A DNA stretch of 64,000 bases from AG25 sp035604455 (GCA_035604455.1 DATNIM010000100.1:25586-89585); one strand, 5' to 3'; shown: positions 25,487-35,293, counted from the first letter of the stretch. Program-made: numbers and translations. Notes: generated from the letters alone by a model not told the origin.

Positions 25487-27408
25487 CGTCCACACGACCC
25501 GCTCGGGTCGGCCACGTTGTCGCCACGGAACGCAGGCCCGCGACGCCCCATCAGTTCCAGTTCTGGACCGCGACGACGACACCCGTCGGCATTGGCGCCA
25601 TTGTGCGGGTCGACGCCGAGGCTGCGGGGGTTCCGCCCCGCACGGTCTACGGCGTCGTGACCGACGGCTCGGCCTACACGCGCGAGACGTCGGAAGGCGT
25701 GATCCCGGGCGCGGACTCGCCCGGTCCCGCGCGCGAGGTGTGGATCTGGACCGCCGCCGTCCTCCGCCAGGAGCCGGCCGAGCCCCTCCAACCCGTGCCC
25801 ATCGGGCCGGTGTTCGTGGCGGACGACGCGGATGTCATGCGCGCGCTGCGCATGGAAGCCTACGTCGGGGGTGCCCGACCGAGCGGGATTCCGATCGGCC
25901 TGTACACGGCGGGCGGCCTCGAAGCGCCCGTGTGCGTGGACGCAGAATTCCTGCTCGGTCCGGAGGCTGCGCACCTGAACATCTCCGGCGTCTCGGGGCT
26001 CGCCACCAAGACGAGCGCGGTCGAGTTCGTGCTCGCGTCGGTGTTCCAGCATTTTCCGGCCCACAAGGGCCGAGTGGCGGCCGTGTGCTTCAACGTGAAG
26101 GGGCCGGACCTGTGCTTCCTCGACCGCGCGGGCCCGCTCGATGACGCCGACCGTCGCCGCTACGCACGCCTCGGCGTCACCCCCGAGCCGTTCGCACGCG
26201 TCCGCTACTACGCGCCCTTCAAGGCCGACGGCGTCAATCTCAATACCCTGCGGACACACCCCGACCTTGTGGGGGCCGTGGCGCCACTCGTGTGGGGCTT
26301 GGCGGAAGTCCTCGCCTTCGCCGAGGTCTTGTTGAATCGGGACGACATCGACGCCAAGGCCGACGCGTTCATCGACTTCCTCGCAGACCGCGTCGTCGGC
26401 CAGCAGTTCGACGACGGCTTCGGGCGCGTGCATCGGGTGCAGACGTTCGCCGACCTGGAGGCGCTCTTCCGATCCATCTTCGACGGCGTCGAAGCGAGCA
26501 GCCGCGCCGACGTGTGGCGGACGCATCACATCGCGACGATCCGCAAGGTCCGGAACCGGCTCTCCAACGTGTCGACCCGCTGCAAGGGGCTCGTGACCGA
26601 CGACGGCCCGTCGAGCGACCTCCCGTGGGGGGCGTTCGAGGACCGCACGGTCTACGTGATCGACCTCGCCAACGTCGATCCGCTGGGTCAAGACCTCGTG
26701 TTCGCGCGGGTAGTGTCCGAATTGCGGGAGCACCTGGAGCGGCGGGACCTGGGCGTCGACGCGGTCGTCGTCTTTGCCGACGAACTGAACAAGTACGCGC
26801 CGGCCGACGAACCGGAGTCGTACGTGACCAAGATGCTGCTGGACATCTCCGAACGGGGTCGCTATCTGGGGCTCGTGCTGTTCGGCGCCGAGCAGTTTCG
26901 CTCCCAGGTGCACCGCCGGGTCAGCGGCAATGCCGCCACGACGCTGTTCGGCCGGATGGACTACGACGAGCTCGCGACGCCCGGCTATCAGGTGCTGTCA
27001 CCGGCCACGAAGGTCAAGCTGGCCACGCTGCCGGTGGGTGAGCTCATGGTGCGCCACCCCCATTTCACGCACCCCGTATTCGTCCAGTTTCCCCGGCCGG
27101 CCGTGCTCCGCGGCCGGGACGGAGTGGAGCGCTTCCCCCCGGCTCCGGACCTCGCCTTCGAGGACGCGGTGGTGCGGCAGCTCGTGCGCTTGGACCGGGG
27201 CATTCGGCCGAACCACGTGAAGGACCTGATCGCGGACCGCGCCCCGGATGACGTCCGGCGGGCGCTCGGCGCGGCCCGGCGCGCCGGCGCGAGCGATCCG
27301 CTCGCCGTGTTCAGTCGCGAGCTCGGGAGGCGGGTGGTCAGGGAGGCCGGGCGTCCGCGCATCGACCCGGTGCCCCCGCTCGCCCCGATTTCGGACGAAC
27401 CCTACTGA
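25483..27408 (+). CDS. HerA-like (DUF87/FtsK-HerA superfamily) ATPase
   Basis: 641 aa from ATG 25483. The N-terminal 110 residues suggest the HAS-barrel of HerA (VGHVVATERRPATPHQFQFW). The variant Walker A ISGVSGLATKTS (about 167-178) keeps the final Lys-Thr, and Walker B is VVVFADELNKY with Asp433-Glu434. An Arg-rich C-terminal region (FGRMDYDELATPGYQ) follows. HerA forms hexameric DNA-translocating rings; in archaea it sits with NurA, Mre11 and Rad50 for DNA end resection. Here sbcD (Mre11) and sbcC (Rad50) follow directly and no NurA is visible. The GxxGxxxKT loop departs from GxxGxGKT but is a recurring variant in bacterial members as I remember them. Confidence 0.88.
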   Translation: MTSTRPARVGHVVATERRPATPHQFQFWTATTTPVGIGAIVRVDAEAAGVPPRTVYGVVTDGSAYTRETSEGVIPGADSPGPAREVWIWTAAVLRQEPAEPLQPVPIGPVFVADDADVMRALRMEAYVGGARPSGIPIGLYTAGGLEAPVCVDAEFLLGPEAAHLNISGVSGLATKTSAVEFVLASVFQHFPAHKGRVAAVCFNVKGPDLCFLDRAGPLDDADRRRYARLGVTPEPFARVRYYAPFKADGVNLNTLRTHPDLVGAVAPLVWGLAEVLAFAEVLLNRDDIDAKADAFIDFLADRVVGQQFDDGFGRVHRVQTFADLEALFRSIFDGVEASSRADVWRTHHIATIRKVRNRLSNVSTRCKGLVTDDGPSSDLPWGAFEDRTVYVIDLANVDPLGQDLVFARVVSELREHLERRDLGVDAVVVFADELNKYAPADEPESYVTKMLLDISERGRYLGLVLFGAEQFRSQVHRRVSGNAATTLFGRMDYDELATPGYQVLSPATKVKLATLPVGELMVRHPHFTHPVFVQFPRPAVLRGRDGVERFPPAPDLAFEDAVVRQLVRLDRGIRPNHVKDLIADRAPDDVRRALGAARRAGASDPLAVFSRELGRRVVREAGRPRIDPVPPLAPISDEPY

Positions 27409-27448
27409 GGATCTCGACCCACGGCGCTCGATCTGTGAGTTCGCGCAA

Positions 27449-28621
27449 GTGAAAATCGCCCACCTCGCCGACCTGCACCTCGGCTTCCGGCAGTTCGACC
27501 GGCAAACCCCCCGCGGCGGCAATCAGCGCGAAGCGGACGTCGCCGAGGTGTTTCGCCGGGCGGTAGACGACGTCATCGCGCAGCGCCCGGACCTGATCCT
27601 TTGCGCCGGCGACATCTTTCACTCCGTCCGACCGCCCAACCCGGCCATTCTCTTTCTGTTCCAGCAGATCCAGCGCCTGCGGGCGAGCCTGCCCGCGACG
27701 CCGATCGTGATGATCGCCGGCGAGCACGACACCCCGCGCTCGGCCGACACGGTCACGATCCTGCGTCTCTATGAGGCGCTGGGGGTCGAAGTCGCGGCCG
27801 ATGAAGCCCGGCGTCTCAACTTCCCGGCGCTCGACTGCTCGGTGCTCGCGGTTCCGCACCAGGCCCTCGCGCGCGCCGACCGGCCTGCGCTCAGGCCCCA
27901 GGGCGGGACCACCTTCAACATCCTCGTTGCGCACGGGGACCTGCCGGGCCTTGGTGAAGAACGCGGTACCACGGAGTACGGCGGTGCCGCGCTGACCATG
28001 GCCGAGCTCGGCGCTGCGCAGTGGGACTACGTGGCGCTCGGGCACTATCACGTCGCCCATCAGGTGGAGGCCAACACGTGGTACGCCGGCAGCCTCGAGT
28101 ACGTCACGCCGAACCCTTGGGGGCAGCTGCAGGACGAAAAAGAGTACGGGGTTGCGGGGAAGGGCTATCTCCTCGTGCATCTCCCCGGGGCGCGCGTCGA
28201 ATGGCGACGCGTCGCCCTGGCGCGCCGTCACATCGATCTGCCGTTCATCGAGGGAAAGGGCCTGCCTCCGGGCGAGCTCGACCACCGGATCGCGTCGGCC
28301 GTAGCGGCCGCCCAGCCGGCGATTGACGGTCAAGTGGTGCGGCAGCTCGTCTTCGACGTCACTCGCGACACCGCCAGAGACTTGGATCACGCGCTGATCC
28401 GTGCCTACAAGGCGCGGGCGCTTCACTTCCAGCTCGACCTGCGGCGTCCGGCTGACACCCCGGGCGCCGCGGCGGCGGTCGCGAGCAGGCGGCAACCGCT
28501 ACCCGTCCTGGTGCGCGAGTTCCTCGAGCACCGGCCACTCGACGCGGACATCGATCGGGCGGAGTTCACCGCGCTCGGCGTGGAGTATGTCGAGCGTGCC
28601 GGGCGCGAGGACGTGGGCTGA
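27449..28621 (+). CDS. sbcD: Mre11/SbcD-type DNA exonuclease
   Basis: 390 aa from GTG 27449, 40 bp after the ATPase gene. The phosphoesterase motifs are present in order: DLHLG (Asp8, His10), CAGDIFH (Asp near 55), AGEHD (91-94), AHGDLPG (near 163) and GHYHVAHQV (near 199). The usual GNHD metal-binding Asn is Glu here (GEHD), which is uncommon. The C-terminal capping region (260-390) is diverged. SbcD with SbcC forms the nuclease/ATPase complex that opens blocked or hairpin DNA ends. It overlaps sbcC (TGATG). Confidence 0.92.
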   Translation: MKIAHLADLHLGFRQFDRQTPRGGNQREADVAEVFRRAVDDVIAQRPDLILCAGDIFHSVRPPNPAILFLFQQIQRLRASLPATPIVMIAGEHDTPRSADTVTILRLYEALGVEVAADEARRLNFPALDCSVLAVPHQALARADRPALRPQGGTTFNILVAHGDLPGLGEERGTTEYGGAALTMAELGAAQWDYVALGHYHVAHQVEANTWYAGSLEYVTPNPWGQLQDEKEYGVAGKGYLLVHLPGARVEWRRVALARRHIDLPFIEGKGLPPGELDHRIASAVAAAQPAIDGQVVRQLVFDVTRDTARDLDHALIRAYKARALHFQLDLRRPADTPGAAAAVASRRQPLPVLVREFLEHRPLDADIDRAEFTALGVEYVERAGREDVG

Positions 28622-31050
28622 TGGAGCTGCATCGCCTTCGGCTCGTCAATTTCCGCCAGCACGAGCGCACCGAGCTCGAGTTCGGCCCTGGGATCACCGG
28701 GATCATCGGGCCCAACGGATCCGGGAAGACGACGATCCTCGAAGGGATCGCGTGGGCCTTGTATGGCGCCCAGGCCGTCCGCGGGGACAGGGATTCCATT
28801 CGGCGCTTGACCGCACCCGGGCGGGCCAACGTCGAAGTGGAGCTCGAATTCCGCCTGGGGGCGCACGAGTACCGGGTCGTCCGGACGCTGTCGAGCGCCA
28901 CGCTCCATCAGGACGGCGGGCTCGTCGCGAACTCGCTCAAGGTCGTCACCGACAAGCTCGAGCGCAGCCTCGGTATGACGCACGCCGAGTTCTTCAACAC
29001 CTACTTCACGAGCCAGAAGGAGTTGAAAGTCATGGCCGGGCTGCGCCGCTCGGAGCGCGCGGCGTTCCTGTCCCAGGTGCTGGGCTATGAGCGCCTGCGG
29101 CTTGCCCAGGATGCGGTCCGCGAGGAGCGCAACACGCTCGCGGCCGAGCTCCGCGCGCTCGAGGCGGCGTTGCCCGATTCGGAAGCACTCGCGGCCGCTC
29201 GCCGGGACGCCGAGGCGCGGTTAGCCGCCGCGCACCGCGCGGTCGAGGGCGCGGAGGCCGCGCGCAAGGCCGCCCAGGACGCCGTCCGCCGGGAGGAACC
29301 GCGCTGGCAGGAATGGGTCGCCCGCCGCGAGCGCACTTTGTCCCTCGACGGGGAACGACGAATGGCCCTCCAGGCGGTGGAGCTGCGGCGGCAGGACTTC
29401 CAGCGGCTTGATCGAGAGCTGGCCGAGGCGCTTCAGGCGCGCGAGCAGTGGAAGCGCGTGACCGCGGAGCTGAGCCCCCTCGGGCGGCTGCGTCAGGAGC
29501 TGGTCGCACTCGAGCAGCTGCAGCGGGACGCGTCGGCCCGGCGCGCGGAGCTCGCGCAGCTCGACGAGCTCGCCCTCACGGTCACCCATCTCGAGCGGCG
29601 CCTCAGCGAGTTGGCCGACACGGGCACGGCGCTCGAGGCGGCGGAACGGGATGCCGGGGCGCTGGCGGAGGCACTCGAGGCGGCGGAGCTTACGGCGGAA
29701 GAGGAGCGGGGGACCTGGGTCCGAGAACGCGAGTATGCGAAGAACCGGCGGACCGAGCTCTTGCGTCAGTACGACGAGGTGAAGGAGCAACGCGACAAGA
29801 TCGCCCAGCTCGGCCCCGAGGGCGAATGCCCGACCTGCCGGCGCCCCCTCGGCGTCGAACACGACGCGGTGCTCGGCATCCTCGACCGGCAGTTGCAGGC
29901 GATCGTGGACGACGGGAAGTACTTTCGCCAGCGGGTCGAGCAGCTCGCCGACACGCCGGCCGCGGTCGTGGCGGCCGACCGGCGGCGCGACGCCTTGCGG
30001 GAAGACAGTCGGCGCGTGATTGCCCGAGCGGGTGAGGTCCGCGCGCAAGCTGAGGAGGGGACCCGCGCGACCAACGAGCTCGGCACGGCTCGAACGCGCG
30101 CGGCGGCGCTCGAGCGTCAGGTGGCGACGAGACCGTCCGGCTACGACGCGGACCGACACGACGCGGTGCGGGCTGACCTCGTCAAGCTTGAGCCTGTGGC
30201 GCTGGAGGCTGCTGCCCTGGAGGAGCGCGCCCAGCGCGCCGAGGGTCTGGTGACGGAGGCGGAGCTCGCCGAGCGCACGCTGTCGCAGGCGGAGCAGCGG
30301 GTCCGCACTCTCAGCGACGCCCTGGCCGCGGAAGGATTCTCCGAGGAGCGATATCGCTTGGCGAAGGATCGCTATGATCGCGCGCTCGGCACGCTCCGCG
30401 AAGCGGAGCTCGCGCTCGTCGAGGTGCGCGGCGAATGGACGCGCGCCGAGAGCGACGTGGCGGACGCGGGCCGGCGCGCGGAGGCCCGCGCGGCGCAGGA
30501 GCGCTACGCCACGGCGCGTCGGATGCGCCTGCGGTTGCACAACGACCTCGATCGCGCGTTTTCGGACCTCCGCGCTGAGCTGAACGCGGCGATGCGCCCG
30601 GAGATCGGCGAGCTGGGCTCGAGCTTTCTCGCGGATCTGACGGATGGTCGCTACGACGAGCTCGAGCTGAACGAGGACTACGACATTACAGTCGTCGCGG
30701 ACGGCGTCCCGAAGCCCGTCATCTCCGGCGGAGAAGAGGACCTTGCGAATCTGGTGCTGCGCCTGGCGATCTCGCAGATGATTGCTGAGCGCGCGGGGCA
30801 GCCCCTCTCGCTGCTCGTGCTCGACGAGATTTTCGGCTCGCTCGACGAGGTGCGGCGCCAGCACGTCGTTGGGCTGCTACGGCGGCTCGCCGACCGTTTT
30901 CCGCAAGTCATTCTCATTACCCACATCGAGCAGGTACGCGACGGTGTCGACCGCGTCTTCCGCGTGACCTACGACTCGGCGCGCGGGACGAGTGTGGTCC
31001 AGGACGATCCAGTCGTCCCAGGAGCAGCGGATGCGGGCGTGGCTGCCTGA
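28621..31050 (+). CDS. sbcC: Rad50/SbcC-type SMC-family ATPase
   Basis: 809 aa. Walker A IGPNGSGKTT (from residue 30) and the Q-loop TSQKELKVM precede two long coiled-coil arms. These flank a zinc hook CPTC (Cys403, Cys406). The signature ISGGEED starts at 701, and Walker B LLVLDEIFGSLD has Asp735-Glu736. It is shorter than E. coli SbcC (about 1050 aa) and close to archaeal Rad50 (about 850-900). It partners SbcD. The stop lies inside the next gene (20-base overlap). Confidence 0.95.
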   Translation: MELHRLRLVNFRQHERTELEFGPGITGIIGPNGSGKTTILEGIAWALYGAQAVRGDRDSIRRLTAPGRANVEVELEFRLGAHEYRVVRTLSSATLHQDGGLVANSLKVVTDKLERSLGMTHAEFFNTYFTSQKELKVMAGLRRSERAAFLSQVLGYERLRLAQDAVREERNTLAAELRALEAALPDSEALAAARRDAEARLAAAHRAVEGAEAARKAAQDAVRREEPRWQEWVARRERTLSLDGERRMALQAVELRRQDFQRLDRELAEALQAREQWKRVTAELSPLGRLRQELVALEQLQRDASARRAELAQLDELALTVTHLERRLSELADTGTALEAAERDAGALAEALEAAELTAEEERGTWVREREYAKNRRTELLRQYDEVKEQRDKIAQLGPEGECPTCRRPLGVEHDAVLGILDRQLQAIVDDGKYFRQRVEQLADTPAAVVAADRRRDALREDSRRVIARAGEVRAQAEEGTRATNELGTARTRAAALERQVATRPSGYDADRHDAVRADLVKLEPVALEAAALEERAQRAEGLVTEAELAERTLSQAEQRVRTLSDALAAEGFSEERYRLAKDRYDRALGTLREAELALVEVRGEWTRAESDVADAGRRAEARAAQERYATARRMRLRLHNDLDRAFSDLRAELNAAMRPEIGELGSSFLADLTDGRYDELELNEDYDITVVADGVPKPVISGGEEDLANLVLRLAISQMIAERAGQPLSLLVLDEIFGSLDEVRRQHVVGLLRRLADRFPQVILITHIEQVRDGVDRVFRVTYDSARGTSVVQDDPVVPGAADAGVAA

Positions 31051-31999
31051 GCGTCACGTGGTCGGGCCCGAGCGCCCGGGCGACGCCGATATCGAACCGT
31101 TGAACCGCGTGTTCGCAGACGCGTTTACGGACCGCTACCGGCGAGACGGCCTGGTCGGCGTTCGAGTGCCGCAGCTCAATCCGGAGGTCTGGCGCTACGC
31201 CCTGCTCGACGCGGGCGACGGGGCGATGATCTGGCGGGACGAGGCTGGCCAGGTGGCGGCGTTCAACATCGCGCATCGCTCGGGGTCGGAGGGATGGATG
31301 GGGCCGCTCGCCGTCCGCCCCGACCGCCAGGGCGCCGGGACCGGCAAGCTGATCGTGCAGGCGGCGGTCGATTGGCTCATCGCGCGCGGCGCCTCGACCA
31401 TCGGGCTTGAGACCATGCCCCGCACGGTCGAGAACATCGGGTTCTACGCTCGCCTCGGGTTCCTCCCCGGGCATCTCACGGTGACCATGACCAGGGACAT
31501 CGGCGCGCGCGGCCACCCGCTGCCTGCCTTGTTATCGCAGCGTGGACGGGATGCGCACCAGGCAGCGGCGCTGGCGGCGAGCAGGCTCGTGACCGAGCTC
31601 GTGCCCGGACCGGACTTTACGCGAGAGATCCTGCTCACGGCCGAACTCGCGCTCGGCGACACCACGCTCGTGGACGGGCCGAACGGCCTCGACGCGGTGG
31701 TGCTGTGGCATTCGGTGCCGCTCGCCGAGGGCCGGCCGCGGGACGAGTTGCGCGTCCTCAAACTGGCGGCCCGCGACGAACAGGCCCTCGTCGCGGCGCT
31801 CGCCGCCACCGAGGGCGCGGCGGCCGGCGCGGGCATTCGCCGGGTCGCGGTGCGCTGCCAGACGCGCTCCGCCGGCGCGTTCCGCGTCCTGGTCGAACGT
31901 GGGTACCGCGTCCGCTGGACCGATCTCCGCATGACGCTTGAGGGCTACCCCGAGCCCGAACCGCGAGACGGGGTCGTCTTTTCGAACTGGGAGATATGA
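31031..31999 (+). CDS. Tandem GNAT-fold acetyltransferase
   Basis: 322 aa from ATG 31031, overlapping the sbcC end by 20 bases. The N-terminal half is a recognisable GNAT domain: MGPLAVRPDRQGAGTGKLIV is the acetyl-CoA loop (V-x-P-x-x-Q/R-G-x-G), followed by NIGFYARLGFLPG. The C-terminal half repeats the fold in weaker form (AVRCQTRSAGAFRVLVERGY). The substrate is unknown. Close coupling to the Rad50 gene may be functional or only positional. Confidence 0.82.
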   Translation: MRAWLPERHVVGPERPGDADIEPLNRVFADAFTDRYRRDGLVGVRVPQLNPEVWRYALLDAGDGAMIWRDEAGQVAAFNIAHRSGSEGWMGPLAVRPDRQGAGTGKLIVQAAVDWLIARGASTIGLETMPRTVENIGFYARLGFLPGHLTVTMTRDIGARGHPLPALLSQRGRDAHQAAALAASRLVTELVPGPDFTREILLTAELALGDTTLVDGPNGLDAVVLWHSVPLAEGRPRDELRVLKLAARDEQALVAALAATEGAAAGAGIRRVAVRCQTRSAGAFRVLVERGYRVRWTDLRMTLEGYPEPEPRDGVVFSNWEI

Positions 32000-32012
32000 G
32001 TCGGATCCAGGT

Positions 32013-33242
32013 GTGAAGGTCGGGCTGGTGGTGTTTGCCGCGACCTATCTCCTGATCGCGCTACAGCGCGTCCCGTTGCTTCAGCTCAACCGACCGGCGG
32101 CGGCTCTCCTCGGCGCTGTGGCCATGGTTGTGTGCGGCGGACTCACGCTTCGAGACGCGTACGCCGCCATCGACTTTGACGTGCTCGTGTTCCTCCTCGG
32201 TCTCATGCTCATCGTCGGGTATCTCGAAGTGGGCCGCTCGTTCGAGTGGGCAGCGCAGGAGATGCTTCGTCGCGCCATAACCCCGCCGAGACTTCTCGCC
32301 GCCGTGGTCGTGGGCGGAGGCGTACTGTCCGCGCTGTTCGTGAACGACACGGTGTGCCTCGTGCTCACGCCCATCCTGCTCGGTGCGCTAGGTCCCATGC
32401 GCGTGCGGCCACATCCCTACCTGATCGGGCTCGCCATGGCCTCGAACGTGGGCTCGGTCATGTCGGTGACCGGCAACCCCCAGAACATGCTCGTTGGGAT
32501 CTGGAGCGGCACGAGCTTCGGCGCGTTCCTGATGCACATGCTCCCCGTGGGGCTCGGCGGTCTCGCGGTCACCTACCTCTATCTCCGGTGGGCGTTCGCG
32601 GCCGAGCTCGCGACGCCGTTCGGTGCGGCGTTGGCGCCCGTCCCCGTCACCGTCGATCGTCCTCTCGTCGCTAAGGGCCTCATCATGTTTGCCCTCGCCG
32701 CCGGAGCCTGGCTCGCGGGGGGCTCTTTGCCGCTCGTCGCGATTACCGCCGGGGCGGTCATGGTGGCGATCGCCGGGCGGGACCCGGCCTACGCGATCGA
32801 TCGCGTGGAGTGGTCGCTGCTCCTCTTCTTCGCCTCCCTCTTCGTGGTCATGCGGGGATTCGAGGCGACCGGTGCCGTGCGCTGGCTCGATGCGCACGCG
32901 CTGGCCCTCGTCGGGGCGGGGTCGGTGTGGCGGACCGCGGTCGTCGTGAGCGGCGCCCTCACCGTGCTGTCGAACCTCATCTCGAACGTGCCCGCCGTCA
33001 TCCTCTGGCGGACGACCGTGCCGCAGCTGCCGAAGGCGGACCTCGCCTGGCGGGTCGTCGCGATGAGCTCCACGTTCGCCGGGAACCTCGTCCTCATCGG
33101 ATCGATGGCGAATCTGATCGTGGCGGAGCGAGCCGGTCGACGCGGGGTGCGGATCGGGTTCGGGGAGTATGCGCGCGTGGGCGTGCCGGTCACGCTGCTC
33201 ACGCTCACTTGGGGCGTCGTCGTCCTCGTGTTGACGGGTTAG
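32013..33242 (+). CDS. SLC13/ArsB-type anion or Na+/H+ transporter
   Basis: 409 aa from GTG 32013, 13 bp after the GNAT gene. About 11 membrane segments. The family motif SNVGSVMSVTGNPQNMLVG (near residue 148) and its second-half counterpart VLSNLISNVPAVILWR are the re-entrant loops of the ion transporter superfamily (CitM, ArsB, NhaD). The substrate cannot be told: citrate, arsenite, sulfate or Na+/H+ are all possible. Confidence 0.85.
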   Translation: MKVGLVVFAATYLLIALQRVPLLQLNRPAAALLGAVAMVVCGGLTLRDAYAAIDFDVLVFLLGLMLIVGYLEVGRSFEWAAQEMLRRAITPPRLLAAVVVGGGVLSALFVNDTVCLVLTPILLGALGPMRVRPHPYLIGLAMASNVGSVMSVTGNPQNMLVGIWSGTSFGAFLMHMLPVGLGGLAVTYLYLRWAFAAELATPFGAALAPVPVTVDRPLVAKGLIMFALAAGAWLAGGSLPLVAITAGAVMVAIAGRDPAYAIDRVEWSLLLFFASLFVVMRGFEATGAVRWLDAHALALVGAGSVWRTAVVVSGALTVLSNLISNVPAVILWRTTVPQLPKADLAWRVVAMSSTFAGNLVLIGSMANLIVAERAGRRGVRIGFGEYARVGVPVTLLTLTWGVVVLVLTG

Positions 33243-33245
33243 CGG

Positions 33246-35285
33246 CTACCACACCTCGGCACGAACGCTGTCGGCCCGCACCATAGAGTCGCCGGCTGCG
33301 CACCCGAACGCGCGCGCGAACGCTGGGAGGTTCGAAAGGGGCCCGTTGACGCGCCAGCGCGGGGGGGAGTGGGGGTCGGTGAGGGCGCGCAGTCGCAGGA
33401 CTTCGGGGCGCGTGAGGCTGCGCCACCCCTGGGCGTAGCCCAGGAAGAATCGCTGCTCCGGCGTAAAGCCGTCGATGACGGTGCGCGGATGGGTCGCGAG
33501 CCACCGCTCGAGGGCGTCGAACGCGATCGACAGGCCGCCGAGGTCGGCGATGTTTTCACCCAGCGTCAGGGCGCCGTTGACGTGGAACGTGTCCACCACG
33601 AGGTACCCGTCGAACTGCGCCACGACGCGCGCGGCGCGGGCCGTGAAGCGCCGCGCGTCGTCGAGCGTCCACCAGTTGTGCAGGTTCCCGCCCGCGTCGT
33701 ACTGACGGCCCTGATCATCGAAGCCGTGCGTCATCTCGTGCCCGATGATCGCGCCGATCGCCCCGTAGTTCACCGCCTCGTCCGCCTCGGGGTCGAAGTA
33801 GGGCGGCCGCAGGATCCCCGCGGGAAACGTGATTTCGTTGTTGGTGGGGCTGTAGTACGCGTTCACCGTCGGGGCCGTCATGAACCACTCCCCGCGGTCG
33901 ACCGGCGCGCCGATCTTGGCGCGTTGTCGCGCCGCCTCGAAGGCGCGCGCACGCAGCACGTTCACGCCATAGGGGTTGGATTGCTGCACGACGAGCGCCG
34001 TATAGTCGCGCCACTTGTCGGGATAGCCGATCTGCTTCGCGAGCGCGCTCAGCTTGACGACGGCCCGGGCTTTGGTCGAGTCGCCGAGCCACGCGAGTTG
34101 CCGGATGTGGCTGGCGAAGGCCGATTGCAGGTTGTTGACGATTTCGAGGACGCGGGCTTTGGAGGCGGCCGGGAATTCACGGGCCACGTAGGCCTGGCCC
34201 AGGGCTTCGCCGAGGGCGTGATCGGTAGCTGCGGCGCAGCGCTTCCACCGGGGGAGCGGCGTAACCACGCCTTCGAGGCTGCTCTGGAAGCGGAAGTGCT
34301 CGTCGAAGAACGCCGCGCTGAGGGAGGGCGCGAGCTGGTCCGCCAGGTGCCAGCGGAAATAGGCGCGCCAAGTGTCGAGCGACGCCGTCGCGATCTGGGC
34401 GTTCACCTGCCGCAGGAACGCGGGCTGTGACACGTCGAGGGTCGCGCCCGGCGCGGCTAGGCTCGGTACGCCGAGCGCGGCGAAGAACGCCGGCCACGCG
34501 ATGGCCGGTGCGATGGCCGCGAGGTCGGGAACGGTCAACTTGTGATAGACCGCCGCCGGATCGCGCTGTGCCGTGAGCGTCATCGAGGACTCGGCTAGGG
34601 CGGTCTCCAACGCGAGGACCCGGTCGGCCTCCTGCCGGGCGGCCGGCGGGGCGGTGCCGACCAATGCCAGCGTGCGCGCTACGTGGGCCACGTAGGACTG
34701 ACGGAGCGAGTCCGACGCAGGATCGGTCTTGAGGTAGTAATCCCGGTCGGGCAAGCCGAGCCCCGATTGGTAGAGCTGGCCGATGTTGCGCGTGCTTTGC
34801 TTGGGGTCGGCCTCGGACGAGAAGTAGAACGGCGCGAAGATCCCCACCTGGAGCAGGCGGGCGATCTCCGCTTGCACGTCGTCCTTCGTCGCGATCGCCG
34901 CGATGTCGCGGAGCGCGCCGGCGATCGGCTCCGACCCGGCGCGGTCGACGGCAACGGAATCCATGCAGCTGCCGTAGAACGCGCCCACCCTTTGCGCGGC
35001 CGAATCGCGCGCGGTGTCTCCGGCGGCCGCCGCCGCGTCCAACACCTCCCGCAGGGCATCGTTGTTACGGTCGACGAGTTCCCGGGCGGCCCCGATGTTC
35101 GTGTAGGCCGGCGGGATCGTGGCGGACTTGAGCCACGCGCCGTTTGCGAACTCGAAGAAGTCGCGGCACGGCGCGCATGTCGTGTCCATGTTGCTACGGG
35201 CGACGCCGTGCTGCGCGGCGAGCGTTCCGGTGACCGCGGTCGAGACCGCGAGAACCGCAGGGAAGACCCAGCGCCACACCCGCAT
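33246..35285 (-). CDS. M13 family zinc metallopeptidase (neprilysin/PepO-like), exported
   Basis: 679 aa from ATG 35285. The signal peptide is WRWVFPAVLAVSTAVTGTLAAQ. The mature protein starts with the M13 N-terminal pattern (CAPCRDFFEFANGAWLKSA). The catalytic zinc site HEMTH (516-520) is in IGAIIGHEMTHGFDDQGRQY, the third ligand is in GENIADLGG (near 575), and NAYYSPTNNEITFPAGIL matches the conserved NAYY motif. It is predicted to be periplasmic and to cleave small peptides, possibly feeding the peptide importers. It lies 8 bp after a 54-aa membrane protein gene. Confidence 0.95.
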   Translation of the reverse strand: MRVWRWVFPAVLAVSTAVTGTLAAQHGVARSNMDTTCAPCRDFFEFANGAWLKSATIPPAYTNIGAARELVDRNNDALREVLDAAAAAGDTARDSAAQRVGAFYGSCMDSVAVDRAGSEPIAGALRDIAAIATKDDVQAEIARLLQVGIFAPFYFSSEADPKQSTRNIGQLYQSGLGLPDRDYYLKTDPASDSLRQSYVAHVARTLALVGTAPPAARQEADRVLALETALAESSMTLTAQRDPAAVYHKLTVPDLAAIAPAIAWPAFFAALGVPSLAAPGATLDVSQPAFLRQVNAQIATASLDTWRAYFRWHLADQLAPSLSAAFFDEHFRFQSSLEGVVTPLPRWKRCAAATDHALGEALGQAYVAREFPAASKARVLEIVNNLQSAFASHIRQLAWLGDSTKARAVVKLSALAKQIGYPDKWRDYTALVVQQSNPYGVNVLRARAFEAARQRAKIGAPVDRGEWFMTAPTVNAYYSPTNNEITFPAGILRPPYFDPEADEAVNYGAIGAIIGHEMTHGFDDQGRQYDAGGNLHNWWTLDDARRFTARAARVVAQFDGYLVVDTFHVNGALTLGENIADLGGLSIAFDALERWLATHPRTVIDGFTPEQRFFLGYAQGWRSLTRPEVLRLRALTDPHSPPRWRVNGPLSNLPAFARAFGCAAGDSMVRADSVRAEVW

Positions 35286-35293
35286 GGCGCTCG

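Noticed and set aside
29221..30864. 547-aa minus-strand open frame
   Set aside because: Antisense to the sbcC coiled-coil region; the sense frame has all Rad50 motifs.
25387..31050. NurA nuclease within the repair cassette
   Set aside because: All frames between the methyltransferase and the GNAT gene are accounted for by the ATPase, SbcD and SbcC; none has NurA motifs.
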